Of a DNA stretch of 64,000 bases, positions 52,837-61,858 are shown one piece after another (within the stretch, counting starts at the first letter, position 1; each line of letters opens with the position of its first letter). Source of the DNA: Aureimonas jatrophae (GTDB lineage Bacteria > Pseudomonadota > Alphaproteobacteria > Rhizobiales > Rhizobiaceae). The stretch lies in contig NZ_FNIT01000006.1 of assembly GCF_900104035.1 (NCBI RefSeq), forward strand, positions 62,001 to 126,000, given 5' to 3'. The notes under the pieces were generated by a model. That model had not been told where the DNA came from. It did no database searches and saw only the letters and a program-made list of their open reading frames with translations. Both the position numbers and the translations under genes were made by a program.

Positions 52837-54384
52837 AGGCTGTGTGGAAACCGCGTCTTGTGCTACCTTTTTGGTAGCGCTGGAGGGGTTGGGTGGGCCG
52901 TTTCATCGAAGGCTGCGAGCGACGTCAAACGCTTCTTCTGGCGGATTGCGTCGACGACTATGTCGACGCGGAGAACCCGGTCCGGGTGATCGATGCCTTT
53001 GTCGATGAACTGGACCTTGGAGCGCTCGGTTTTGAAGGTGCGGCCGCGACGGGTCGGCCCGGCTATCATCCGGCAACGCTCCTGAAGCTCTACCTCTACG
53101 GTTACATAAACCAGGTGCAGTCGAGCCGGCGCCTGGAACGCGAGGCGGGCCGCAACGTCGAGGTCATGTGGCTGACGGGCAAACTCGCTCCCGACTTCAA
53201 GACGATCGCGGACTTTCGCCGCGACAACGGCGAAGCGGTCCGCGCCACGTGCAAGCAGTTCGTCGTCCTGTGCCGGGAGATCGGTCTGATCGCAGGCGGC
53301 ACGGTGGCGGTGGACGGCAGCCGGTTCAAGGCCGTGAACACGCGCGACAAGAACTATACGCCCGGTGCGATCCGCCTCCGACTGGCGCAGGTCGAGGCGA
53401 GCATCGAGCGCTATCTCGACAAGCTCGACACCGCTGATCGGCAGGAGGCAGACGTCGCCGAGATGCGCACGACGCGCCTGAACGAGCGGATCGAGGCGCT
53501 TCGTCGGCAGATGCGTGAACTCCAGGCTATGGCCAAAGCGGTCGAGACGGCGCCCGATCGTCAGATCTCGCTGACCGATCCGGATGCGCGGGCGATGGCC
53601 ACGCACGGCAAGGGCACAGGCCTCGTCGGCTTCAACGTCCAAGCTGCCGTCGATGCCGAGAGCCATATCGTCGTAGCGCACGAGGTCACCAACCTCGGCC
53701 ATGACCGGACCCAGCTCGCCAACATGGGCCAGCGGGCGAAAGACGCGATCGGCACCGAACATCTGACGGTCCTGGCCGATCGGGGCACCTTCTCCGGGGC
53801 CGAGATCCTGGCCTGCCAAGAAGCAAACATCACGCCTATCTGCCCGAGGCCCCTGACCTCGGGTGCCAAAGCCGAGGGGCGGTTCGGCAAGCCGGACTTC
53901 CTCTACGATGGGGCCAGCGACACCTATCGGTGCCCCGCCGGCGAGACCTTGCCCAAGCGCACGACCACCATCGAGAACGGCCTTGTCCTGAACCGCTACT
54001 GGTCGCGCAACTGCCGATCATGCGCGCTGAAGCCGGGTTGCACCACCGGCAACGAACGGCGCGTGACGCGGTGGGAGCACGAGCATGTGGTGGAAGCCAT
54101 GCAGGATCGCCTGGACCGCATGCCGGATGCCATGCGCATCCGGCGGCGAACCGTCGAACACGTCTTCGGCACCATCAAGGACTGGATGGGACGCAGCCAC
54201 TTCAAGACGCGAAGGCTGCCGAACGTCGGCACGGAGATGAGCCTCCATGTCCTCGCCTACAACATCAAACGAGCCATCGCCCTGCTCGGAGCACCAAAGC
54301 TCATAGCCGCTATCCGGGGGTAAACGCGGATCGGCTTTGCAACCTCACCGTCAGTCTCAGCTCTGACCCGTTTCCACACAGCCT
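52837..54384 (+). mobile_element. IS1182-family insertion sequence, complete
   Basis: Perfect 15-bp terminal inverted repeats AGGCTGTGTGGAAAC / GTTTCCACACAGCCT bound a 1548-bp element with one intact transposase gene. Flanks CCACCG (left) and CCACCC (right) might be a 6-bp duplication with one mismatch. A GCTACC-TTTTT-GGTAGC hairpin lies inside the left end. Confidence 0.88.
52893..54323 (+). CDS. IS1182-family transposase
   Basis: 476 residues from GTG 52893 (GGAGGGG upstream). Typical N-terminus: VDDYVDAENPVRVIDAFVDE, RPGYHPATLLKLYLYGYINQ, APDFKTIADFRRDNG. DDE parts: GTVAVDGSRFKAVN, TVLADRGTFSG, and RRRTVEHVFGTIKDWMGRSH with the Glu. It appears intact, so the element may still be active. 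Confidence 0.93.
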   Translation: MGRFIEGCERRQTLLLADCVDDYVDAENPVRVIDAFVDELDLGALGFEGAAATGRPGYHPATLLKLYLYGYINQVQSSRRLEREAGRNVEVMWLTGKLAPDFKTIADFRRDNGEAVRATCKQFVVLCREIGLIAGGTVAVDGSRFKAVNTRDKNYTPGAIRLRLAQVEASIERYLDKLDTADRQEADVAEMRTTRLNERIEALRRQMRELQAMAKAVETAPDRQISLTDPDARAMATHGKGTGLVGFNVQAAVDAESHIVVAHEVTNLGHDRTQLANMGQRAKDAIGTEHLTVLADRGTFSGAEILACQEANITPICPRPLTSGAKAEGRFGKPDFLYDGASDTYRCPAGETLPKRTTTIENGLVLNRYWSRNCRSCALKPGCTTGNERRVTRWEHEHVVEAMQDRLDRMPDAMRIRRRTVEHVFGTIKDWMGRSHFKTRRLPNVGTEMSLHVLAYNIKRAIALLGAPKLIAAIRG

Positions 54385-54506
54385 CCACCCAAGGCAGCCA
54401 TTCGCGCTCCCATGCGCATCAGGCGAAGAGCGAACTCGACTTGTCCTCTTTGCTACTGAATGCCGGAGTGATGGGCGGCAAGCAGCATCGCGCCCCCTGG
54501 CGGAAG

Positions 54507-55364
54507 TTAAGGCTTGGAGGCGGCACCGAACCCATGGGCAACCAGCATCTCCCTGGCTGCCTCGTAACGCTCGGCATAGCGTTCGGGGCTGTTACCGCGC
54601 AGTCGGGCGACGACCCTCAGGTGGAGTTCGCGGTCCTCGTGCCACCGGAGCGCGCCGAACCGCTCCGCGATGCGGGCCGTGCTCTGGCGACCCCACGAGT
54701 CCGTCGCGGTTCCGTCGGCGTGGGGGACGAAGCTGTGGACATACCCGCCGGCACCAACTTCGCCGCTCGCCCATCCGTCGTCCATTTCGTCGATGCAGAA
54801 CGCGGTGGCGGCTTCCCCGGTAAGGTCTTCGAATGCCTCGGCGAACATCGCGCAGAAGCCCCACTGATAGTTCGCGGCGAACTTGGCCGGGAAGGTCGGG
54901 GTCGCCCGTGGTGGGATCCGTTGCGGGAACGTCGGGTGCGCATCGATGACCTTTGTCGCGTGGTCGATCTCCGCGATGTCCGGAGCGCGGCGCAGCGGCA
55001 ATGACCACAGGCGGTCCTCGGCGTAGGTCCTTGTGGTGACGCCCGGCTGTCGCCAGGTCGGCTGCGACCTCTCCTTGGCCAGCCGTGCGACGGTCTTCGG
55101 GGAGAACTCCCAGATGGAGGTGATGCCGCGCGCGTCGAAGACGGTCGAGGAGTCGTCGCCGACGTAGACCCGAAGCGGCACCATCTCCGCTTCGTCCCCG
55201 GCCTCCCGCTCTTTGCGGCCGTTCGGGGTCAGCCAATCGACGTGGAGAAGCCATTCGGTCCGGCGGGCGAGCGCGATGGCGAAGTTGACGCAGTCGTCTG
55301 CCTCCCAGCGCCTGACGTCCGCGTCCGTAAACCCGAGCGCCCGCTTGGCCTTTGCCTGTCCCAT
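54507..55364 (-). CDS. Uncharacterised protein with papain-like C/H/D arrangement
   Basis: 285 residues, MGQAKAKRALGFTDADVRRW... Family not recognised. The C-terminal half has GFCAMFAEAFEDLTGEAATA, then GGYVHSFVPHADGTATDSWG, which places Cys, His and Asp in the order of papain-fold hydrolases. This could be a small cysteine protease or a structural echo. It is isolated between two insertion sequences. Confidence 0.65.
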   Translation of the reverse strand: MGQAKAKRALGFTDADVRRWEADDCVNFAIALARRTEWLLHVDWLTPNGRKEREAGDEAEMVPLRVYVGDDSSTVFDARGITSIWEFSPKTVARLAKERSQPTWRQPGVTTRTYAEDRLWSLPLRRAPDIAEIDHATKVIDAHPTFPQRIPPRATPTFPAKFAANYQWGFCAMFAEAFEDLTGEAATAFCIDEMDDGWASGEVGAGGYVHSFVPHADGTATDSWGRQSTARIAERFGALRWHEDRELHLRVVARLRGNSPERYAERYEAAREMLVAHGFGAASKP

Positions 55365-55639
55365 CCGTCGGTCCTCCTGAATGCCTGAAGCCCTTCACTT
55401 GGGGTCGCCCGATACGGAAAACGCGACATCGGCAGTCACCCAGCCCGCAACCTAGGGACTTAGAGGTTCCGCGTCCGGGCTCCCGCGCGGACTCGGACGG
55501 TCTTCGAGGATGCATGGGGATGGAGTTGTCCGTCCGCGGGCAGTCAGCGTAGCCTCGCCTCCGCGACTCGGCAGATCCGCTCGATGAAGGACTCGCAACA
55601 TGAGTCCCAGGACCATGTCGTCGAAGCCCGACGAGTAGC

Positions 55640-56536
55640 AGGGTCGTGTCGTCGCTCGGCTCAACCCGCCGATGTCAATGGTGGCAGAGTCTCAGGGGGC
55701 GTGTCGTCCGCCACGTCTGAGCGTGGCGGTTGTTTGCGTCTTCGGAGGAGGAGACGTGATGCTAAGCGACGAGCAATGGGCGGTGCTGGAGCCGTTGGTT
55801 GAGGCGTGCCGACCGATCGGCAAGACACCGCCGCAGGATCTGCGCCGGACGCTGAGCGCGATTCTCTGGCGGCACCAGAACGCAGCGAAGTGGCGAGCCA
55901 TCCCAGCCGACCTTGGACCTTGGTGGCGAGCGGCGCAGGTGTTCATGCGCTGGGCCCGCGCTGGTGTTTGGGAGCGGTTGCTCGGCCTTGTTCAGGAGCG
56001 CGGCGTGCGGCTCGGCATGGTATTTCTGGACGGGACCAACGTGCGGGCGCACCAAGAGGCAGCGGGTGCCGCGCGAAGGGGGGATCTCAAGCCCAGCGAG
56101 ACCATCGTGAAGCGCTTGGCCGCTTTCGCTGCGGGTATGGAACGAAGGCCTGCGTGATCGCAGACGGTGCGGGCGGTGCCATCGCCTTCCGCATCGCGCC
56201 GGGACAGGCCCACGAACTGCCGCACGCCGTCCCGCTTTTGGATCGGCTGACCGGCGTTCCGAAATGGGTGGTCGCCGATCGCGGCTATACCAGTCATGCG
56301 TTCCGCTAGCACGTCCGGGACATGGGCGCCCGGCCGGCGATCCCGCCGCTTCGCCACGAGGCGCCTGTCGCCTGCCCGGACTGGATCTACAACAACCGCA
56401 ATCGGGTCGAACGACTGTGGGCGCGGCTTAAGGAATGGCGTGCCGTGGCCACCCGTTACGGGAAGACCGCTGCAAGCTTCCTAGGCGTCCTCTGCCTCGC
56501 GGCAGTCCACGATTGGATCAAGCGATGACAGACCCT
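55640..56536 (+). mobile_element. IS5/IS427-type insertion sequence, damaged
   Basis: Ends AGGGTC-GTGTCGTCGCT (left) and, inverted, AGGGTC-TGTCATCGCTTGA (right). The 897-bp element holds a two-frame transposase of the IS427 group with an extra in-frame TAG. A 42-bp remnant of a similar element lies at 36442-36483. I cannot settle a target duplication. Confidence 0.75.
55759..56528 (+). pseudogene. IS5-family transposase with frameshift and internal stop
   Basis: Frame A from ATG 55759 (GGAGGAGG upstream): MLSDEQWAVLEPLVEACRPI, LRRTLSAILWRHQNAAKWRA, DGTNVRAHQEAAGA, ending 56157. Frame B continues VIADGAGGAIAFRIAPGQAH, VVADRGYTSHAF, then TAG at 56307-56309, then RPAIPPLRHEAPVACPDWIY and RVERLWARLKEWRAVATRY. 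The A/B shift may be the group's programmed one, but the TAG is not, so the transposase is dead. Confidence 0.8.
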
Positions 56537-56826
56537 AGTATGAAGCCTGTGGATAACTGATAAACTACTTGACTGTAGCGGAACGGTCGGTTCCGCGCTT
56601 GGTTGTCGGTTCCCAACCAGAGCCGAGAGCCCGACCATTGTCATGACGATACGCCAGTCGCTTACGCGACCAGCGTCGTGATCTGACCCGTCCTCTGACG
56701 TCATGATGACTGTGCCTGGAAACGGCTCGGTCATCATGACTTCATTCGACCAGGCGTCGGGCGCAACCGAGCGGCGAAACCTTAACCGACGACCGTCCCC
56801 AATGCAGGCCGGCGAAAGGAGGCTCC
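56534..56826 (+). promoter_or_regulatory. Upstream region of tnsA with paired palindromic operators
   Basis: No gene. Two identical-type 11-bp palindromes, GTCAT-G-ATGAC (56700-56710) and GTCAT-C-ATGAC (56730-56740), have centres exactly 30 bp apart, three helix turns. A related GTCATGAC lies at 56640-56647. They sit 87-127 bp before the tnsA start, the right place for operators of the transposase operon. The ribosome site AAAGGAGG is just before ATG 56827. Confidence 0.55.
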
Positions 56827-57516
56827 ATGTCCGCAGTCAGGCCCGTCAGATCCTCGTTTCCATCCCTAGGCCGCAATGTTGTCAGTGGACGACGTCATAC
56901 GTTCACCGGGTACGTGCCGTCCGCCAAGGAGGGCAACGACTTCCGCGTGGTGGCCTACGAGAGCCTGCTGGAACGGGACTTCATCCAACTCCTGGAGGAC
57001 GACCACGATGTCGTCTCCTATGCCGATCGTTCGGAGCCGGTGGTCTGGATCGACCGGGACGGCGTCACGCGCCGTTACTATCCCGACTTCGACGTGCTGC
57101 GTCGCGACGATCTCCGGACGTGCGTGGAGGTGAAGCCGCTCGACCGGATCCTCAAGCACGACCTGCTACTCCACTACGAGCAGATCGAACGCTACGCCAT
57201 CGGGAGCGGTCGCTTCGCCAGGTTCGAGATTTGGACGGATCGCGAGATCAGGGATCCGATCCCGCTCTACAACGCCGAACTGCGCAACGTCGGTCGCCTG
57301 AACCGCGAACCGATGCCCTTCTCCGTATCGATCGTCTCGGCCCTTCGTGGTCTCGGGGGCCGGGCGACGCTCGGCGATCTCCGCGATGCGTCGGGTCTCG
57401 GACGCGACGCCTTCTGGGCCGTCGTCCGCTCGCTCGCCAGGGACGTCTTCCGTCTCGAGGAGCCGCATCGCCCGATCGACGATCGTTCGGTCGTCCGCCT
57501 GGAGGTCCGTTCTTGA
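56827..57516 (+). CDS. tnsA: TnsA endonuclease of Tn7-like transposon
   Basis: 229 residues. The nuclease core has E45/E49 in YESLLERDF, D87 in YYPDFDV and E101-x-K103 in CVEVKP: the restriction-enzyme-like active site of TnsA. A C-terminal winged-helix-like part follows (LGGRATLGDLRDASGLGRDA), where Tn7 TnsA contacts TnsC. TnsA cuts the 5' ends of the element, making transposition cut-and-paste rather than replicative. Strong AAAGGAGG site upstream; overlaps tnsB. Confidence 0.92.
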   Translation: MSAVRPVRSSFPSLGRNVVSGRRHTFTGYVPSAKEGNDFRVVAYESLLERDFIQLLEDDHDVVSYADRSEPVVWIDRDGVTRRYYPDFDVLRRDDLRTCVEVKPLDRILKHDLLLHYEQIERYAIGSGRFARFEIWTDREIRDPIPLYNAELRNVGRLNREPMPFSVSIVSALRGLGGRATLGDLRDASGLGRDAFWAVVRSLARDVFRLEEPHRPIDDRSVVRLEVRS

Positions 57517-59705
57517 GCGCGCCCCGTCTGCGCTTCGGTAAGACCGACATCGTGGTCCTGGACGGGCGCCGTCTTGAGGTCCGGCGCGACGGCGTCGACG
57601 AGGTCGAGTTCGTCAGCACCGACGCGGAGCGCGAGCGCTTCGTGCGAAGCCAGGCGGAACTGAGGAAGGCCTACTTCGAACGGCGACTGATCGTCGAGCG
57701 TGGGGCCGCCTCCAGGCTGCCCGATGGCCTCAAGGCCGCGCTGGAGAAGCCACTGGACTGCTTCTCGCCGAAGGGCCGCGCCGCCGCGATGCAGCGTCTG
57801 GACTACGTGAACCTGTGCGAGCGGATGCTCGGAGAGAAGCGCGTTCCGAGGACGCTTGAAGGGTATGCGAGGATCGGGCGCGTCGCGGCCTGGCTCCGCC
57901 GGGCCGGCGCCGCGTCGGTCGCCGGCTGTCGTCGCCGCACGCTGCCGCTCGAGCAGTTCGGTGCATCGACCATCAGGGGTTGGCACTGGCGCTGGCGCGA
58001 TGCCGGACGCTCCGTGAACGCGCTCGTTCCCCTGGACTACATGAAGGGCTGCCAGACGCCCTCGATCGACGCCACCGCCATCGCGGTCATCGAGCGTCAC
58101 GTGCGGGACGAGTGGCTGACCTCGACGAAGCCGCCGCTGACCGTCGTGCACGAGAGCATCGTCGCCGAGATCGATCTGTTCAACGCGAGCCTCGGGTCGG
58201 TCGGCGGGAAGCCGGCGACGCCGATCCCCGTGCCGAGCCTGTCGACCGTCGCACGCTGGGTGGACCAGAACGTCGACGAGTACGACGCGGTCCTGGCCCG
58301 ACTCGGACGCAAGGAGGCGGAGCGCCGGTTCCGTGGTGTCCGTCGCGCCCCTCAATCGGTCCGCCCGCTGCAGATCGTCCAGGTCGACCACACCCTGCTG
58401 GACATCATGGTAATCGACCCGACGTCGTCGACCGGCGTCTCGCGTCCGTGGCTGACCGCCGCGATCTGCGCGACCACGCGCATGCTCTACGGCTTCCACC
58501 TTGGCTTCGAGGCGCCGTCCTGGAGTTCGGTCATGGCGTGCCTGCACATGGGCGCCCTGCCGAAGGAGGAGGTGCTCGTCCGCTGGAAGCACGAGCGCTA
58601 CGACTTCCGGTCGGAATGGTCGGTGTTCGGTCTTCCCGAGGTCCTGGTGGTCGACAACGGCAAGGACTTCCAGTCGAACTCGCTGAAGGCGGCGGCCGGC
58701 CAACTCGGCTTCGAGCTTCGCTACACCCCGTCGCGTCGTCCGCACCTCAAGGGAAAGGTCGAGCGCTACTTCGGCGAGATCGCCCGCAACTTCCTCGCCT
58801 TCCTGCCGGGGCGGACCTTCGCCAACGTCAAGGAACGGGGCGACTACGACGCCGCGGCGGCGGCGCGCCTGTCGCTGCACGAGCTGACGCAGGCGTTCCT
58901 GATCTGGACGGTGGACTACTATCACAACAAGCCGCATCGCGGTCTGGCGCTGGCGTCGCCGGCGCAGCGCTGGAAGGACCTGTCCGCCTACGGCGTCCGC
59001 GTGACGCCCGACGTCTCCGACCTGACGGCGTTCATGGGACTGGTGCTCGATCGCTCGATCCGCTCGATCGGCGTCGAGTATCTGGGCCTCGTCTACCAAT
59101 CCAAGGAGCTTCAGCTCCTCCGCCGTGCTCCCGGCAAGGCCAAGCGCAAGTGGACGGTGAAGGCCGACCCGTTCGACCTGTCGGAGATCAGCGTCCTGGA
59201 CGAGGACGGCAGCCGCTGGCTGAAGGTCCCGTCGGTGGATCCCGATCTGACGGACGGTCTGGACATCCGTCAGTACAAGGAGATCCTGGACGAGGCCAAG
59301 GCGCTCGCGGAAGGCGGGTCGCGGGTCACCGTGTCCAACCTGCTGGACGCCCGTCGCATCCTGATGGAGATCGGCCGCGAGAAGGGCGTCCGGGCTGCGT
59401 CGCGCCCGACCGATGTCGACGTCCAGTGGTTCCGGACGAACATCGACCGTCCGATCGTGCGCGTCGCCGACAGCGCCGGTCGTCGTCGCCTTACGAAGGC
59501 GGACCGGCGCCGTTCCGACAATCGCGCACGCACCGCACTCCCGACCGAGGTCGTACCGGCACCGCCGGGCGAGACCGGTACCTCCGAATTGCATCACCTG
59601 TTCCCGGCACCGCGTCCCACCGAGGTCGCTCCGCCGGCCAAGGCATCCGCCGCAGGCGGGCGGCGGCCGCGAATCGACCCCAATGACCCGAAGAACTGGA
59701 AGTGA
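57513..59705 (+). CDS. tnsB: TnsB DDE transposase
   Basis: 730 residues from TTG 57513, which overlaps the tnsA stop. N-terminal helix-turn-helix domains bind the end repeats. The rve-type core has D292 (VQVDHT), D381 (VVDNGKDF) and E417 (KGKVERYFG), a D-D(35)E layout. The Mu/Tn7-type C-terminal beta-barrel and a Pro-rich tail (~residues 660-730), probably for TnsC contact, complete it. It cuts and joins the 3' ends. Confidence 0.95.
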   Translation: MSAPRLRFGKTDIVVLDGRRLEVRRDGVDEVEFVSTDAERERFVRSQAELRKAYFERRLIVERGAASRLPDGLKAALEKPLDCFSPKGRAAAMQRLDYVNLCERMLGEKRVPRTLEGYARIGRVAAWLRRAGAASVAGCRRRTLPLEQFGASTIRGWHWRWRDAGRSVNALVPLDYMKGCQTPSIDATAIAVIERHVRDEWLTSTKPPLTVVHESIVAEIDLFNASLGSVGGKPATPIPVPSLSTVARWVDQNVDEYDAVLARLGRKEAERRFRGVRRAPQSVRPLQIVQVDHTLLDIMVIDPTSSTGVSRPWLTAAICATTRMLYGFHLGFEAPSWSSVMACLHMGALPKEEVLVRWKHERYDFRSEWSVFGLPEVLVVDNGKDFQSNSLKAAAGQLGFELRYTPSRRPHLKGKVERYFGEIARNFLAFLPGRTFANVKERGDYDAAAAARLSLHELTQAFLIWTVDYYHNKPHRGLALASPAQRWKDLSAYGVRVTPDVSDLTAFMGLVLDRSIRSIGVEYLGLVYQSKELQLLRRAPGKAKRKWTVKADPFDLSEISVLDEDGSRWLKVPSVDPDLTDGLDIRQYKEILDEAKALAEGGSRVTVSNLLDARRILMEIGREKGVRAASRPTDVDVQWFRTNIDRPIVRVADSAGRRRLTKADRRRSDNRARTALPTEVVPAPPGETGTSELHHLFPAPRPTEVAPPAKASAAGGRRPRIDPNDPKNWK

Positions 59706-60823
59706 TCGTCATGGCCAAGCATGAAGCCGTATCCCCCGCTCCAATTCCCCTTCCAGAAGCACAGACCGTGCAGATCGTTTCGAGGGAGTTGGAGGAGGCT
59801 GTTGAAGACGATGACGACGATGACTTCGACGATTCCGCAGGGGACGAGTTGGATACCTCCGGTATCGATGAAGCGCACGTCGATGACGCGACCTGGCTTA
59901 CGTTCGCCGAGGCGTTCCGTAGGATGCGGAAGCGAGCGAAGGCCTCCGAACGCGAAGGCCGGGCCATCCTGCTATGTGGACCGACCGGATCGGGGAAATC
60001 GCACGTGTTGGATCGCGTGGAGAACGCCCCGACGTTCGTCCCGATCGAGACCGACATGGGCATCGTTCGAACGTTGGTACGCGTCGATGCGCCGGCTCCC
60101 TGCACGCTGAAGACGCTCGGCACGACGATCTACAGAGAACTGACCGGCGTCGATCTTCGTTCGCATATCCAGGAACACGAGATATGGAACCGGGTGCGTG
60201 CGCAGCTCGCCGCGCAGAAGGTGAAGTACCTGATGATCGACGAGCTGAACCATGTCCTGTTGGCGAAGAGCGTCATCGAGCATCGCAAGGTCGCCGAGAC
60301 CTTCAAGCGCGTGATGCAGATGAAGGACTGGAAGGTCTACCTGATCCTCGCCGGAATGCCGGAGTCCCTACCGTTCCTTCGAGGCAACGGTCAGCTCAAT
60401 CGCCGGACGAAGAAGATCGAGATCCGACCCGTCGTCGCTGGCGACGTCGGAAACGCCGCCATCGCGACCCACGTCAAGATCCTGATCGAGAAGCTCGGAA
60501 CGGCCGTCGACTTCGATCTCGCCGAAGCCGCCCCCCGCTTCCACCTGGCGAGCGGCGGATACCTGGGAAAGGTAGCCGAACTCCTCAAGAACGCTCTGGA
60601 GGTCGCCAGTGACGCAGGCGGCGATCACATCACCCTCGGCGACCTAGCGGAAGCCTATGACGACCTCTACGGAGCGAGCACGGATGATATTGGCGACGAG
60701 AAGAACCCCTTCCTCTGCACCGACCATTCCCTCGCCATGCGGATCGTCGCCGCGGACAACAGTCGCGAGACGAAGCTTAAGGGCAAGAGATCGTCCCCTC
60801 AGCGGCTCGAGGCCCAGATCTGA
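59702..60823 (+). CDS. tnsC: TnsC/TniB AAA+ ATPase
   Basis: About 371-373 residues; GTG 59702 overlaps the tnsB stop and ATG 59711 is an alternative. Acidic N-terminal stretch (EDDDDDDFDDSAGDELD), Walker A GPTGSGKS (90-97 from the ATG), Walker B KYLMIDELNHVL. TnsC links target selectors to the transposase and gives target immunity (family knowledge). Confidence 0.93.
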   Translation: MIVMAKHEAVSPAPIPLPEAQTVQIVSRELEEAVEDDDDDDFDDSAGDELDTSGIDEAHVDDATWLTFAEAFRRMRKRAKASEREGRAILLCGPTGSGKSHVLDRVENAPTFVPIETDMGIVRTLVRVDAPAPCTLKTLGTTIYRELTGVDLRSHIQEHEIWNRVRAQLAAQKVKYLMIDELNHVLLAKSVIEHRKVAETFKRVMQMKDWKVYLILAGMPESLPFLRGNGQLNRRTKKIEIRPVVAGDVGNAAIATHVKILIEKLGTAVDFDLAEAAPRFHLASGGYLGKVAELLKNALEVASDAGGDHITLGDLAEAYDDLYGASTDDIGDEKNPFLCTDHSLAMRIVAADNSRETKLKGKRSSPQRLEAQI

Positions 60824-61724
60824 CCAGTGGATTCCGACGTCGAGGAACACGGGCGAGGACGCATCGTCCTATACCCTCCGACTGACGGAGACGCATGGGT
60901 TCGGGTCCGTTCGTCGTTTCATGGGCGAGGCAGGGTTGCGGCGAGGGGACCTGTCGACCGGCACCGGGTTCGCGAGGCTTGCGCGGATCGGTCGCTGCGA
61001 TCCACGGGGTCTCTGGCGGGAGAGTGCGGTAGGGCGACGGAGCGGCGTCCAGATCGCCGGTCAGCAGCTCCACCGTTACCAGTGGTCGTCGACGGTCCGT
61101 CGCTTCTGCCCGTCGTGTTTCAGGGACGACGTGATGCGGAACCGAAGCGACCTCAGTCGACCCGTGATGTGGAGCCGGGTTTGGTGGGGAGTGACGGACA
61201 TCATGACCTGTCACGTTCATCGCCGTCTCCTGGCGTCGACATGCGGTTGTGGTCGGCCTGCGGACTGGTCTCACGGCAGCGTCGGCACCTGCCCGTGCGG
61301 GGGTTCCTATCGCGATAGGACGACCGAACGGGTCACCTCGATCGTCGATCGCTACATCGTCGGGCGGTTGGGCTTCGCCGATCCCATCCGCTCGAGTGTC
61401 CTCGACGATCTGCCGCTGTCGGACGCTCTCCGGGCGGTCGGCGTCTTTGCCGACACCGGCACGCAGCCCTCATCGAACCCGATCGCTCGGAGGAACACTG
61501 CCTTTGAAGCCTTGAGCGGTGGTGAGACGGAGATCGTGCGGCATATCGCTGGGATCGCAGCGCGCCGCGGCGAACGGCCGGGCGCGATGAGTCGATTCGG
61601 GGAAGTGCACACCTTCGCTCGCGATCTTCCGGCCAGTTCGGCGCGAACCCACCTGCTGGATCTCATGCGACGGAACGTCCAAATGAACGTCGCTGGCAGA
61701 TCGTCGCGCTCGAAGCGCGCCTGA
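60657..61724 (+). CDS. tniQ: Short TniQ protein, start uncertain
   Basis: The TniQ domain begins about 60867: DASSYTLRLTETHGFGSVRR, then FCPSCFRDD, TCHVHRRLLASTCGCG and CPCGG zinc ligands, about 290 residues in all. No ATG/GTG/TTG lies in frame between the tnsC stop (60823) and the domain. In-frame ATGs occur only inside tnsC (60657, 60684). A GTG at 60827, ideally placed, is in a different frame. So either the gene overlaps tnsC by about 140-165 bp, or a base is missing or misread near 60850. It is the last gene before the right end. Confidence 0.75.
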   Translation: MTTSTERARMILATRRTPSSAPTIPSPCGSSPRTTVARRSLRARDRPLSGSRPRSDQWIPTSRNTGEDASSYTLRLTETHGFGSVRRFMGEAGLRRGDLSTGTGFARLARIGRCDPRGLWRESAVGRRSGVQIAGQQLHRYQWSSTVRRFCPSCFRDDVMRNRSDLSRPVMWSRVWWGVTDIMTCHVHRRLLASTCGCGRPADWSHGSVGTCPCGGSYRDRTTERVTSIVDRYIVGRLGFADPIRSSVLDDLPLSDALRAVGVFADTGTQPSSNPIARRNTAFEALSGGETEIVRHIAGIAARRGERPGAMSRFGEVHTFARDLPASSARTHLLDLMRRNVQMNVAGRSSRSKRA

Positions 61725-61741
61725 CAGACGTCACCAGATCG

Positions 61742-61774
61742 AAAAGAAGGGGCGCACGTGGCGCCCCTTCTTTT
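61742..61774 (+). terminator. Strong intrinsic terminator of the tns operon
   Basis: AAAAGAAGGGGCGC-ACGTG-GCGCCCCTTCTTTT, a perfect 14-bp stem with a 5-nt loop and T-run, 17 bp after the tniQ stop. It keeps tns transcription from running through the right end into preT. Confidence 0.92.
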
Positions 61775-61788
61775 TGCCTCCGAACGCA

Positions 61789-61858
61789 GAGTCAGACTTT
61801 CGCGACGATCGAGTCAGACACCCCCCGGTTAAGAGTCAGGGTTCCATGACGACGCACA
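61789..61858 (-). repeat. Transposon right end with three 22-bp-spaced TnsB-type repeats
   Basis: GAGTCAGA at 61789 and 61811 and GAGTCAGG at 61833, with exact 22-bp spacing, then the terminal repeat out to TGACGACGCACA at 61858. The close packing at a 22-bp period is as in the Tn7 right end. Target copy CAGGA follows at 61859-61863. Confidence 0.88.

Larger units (their letters stand above)
10694..61858 (+). mobile_element. Tn7-like transposon, about 51.2 kb, complete
   Basis: The left end reads TGTGCGTCGTCA, then C, then GGAACCCTGACTC. The right end, read inward on the minus strand, is identical except T for C at position 13, so 25 of 26 positions match. A perfect 5-bp duplication CAGGA flanks both ends (10689-10693, 61859-61863), the duplication size of Tn7. 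Repeats of the core (T)CCGACTC/CTGACTC occur four times in the left end and three times in the right. Between the ends lie tnsA, tnsB, tnsC, two tniQ/tnsD-type genes and about 40 cargo genes. Confidence 0.93.

Noticed and set aside
60827-61318. GTG-started open frame right after tnsC
   Set aside because: Its start is well placed, but after about ten residues the sequence is not protein-like, while the overlapping frame gives a clear TniQ zinc-finger protein.
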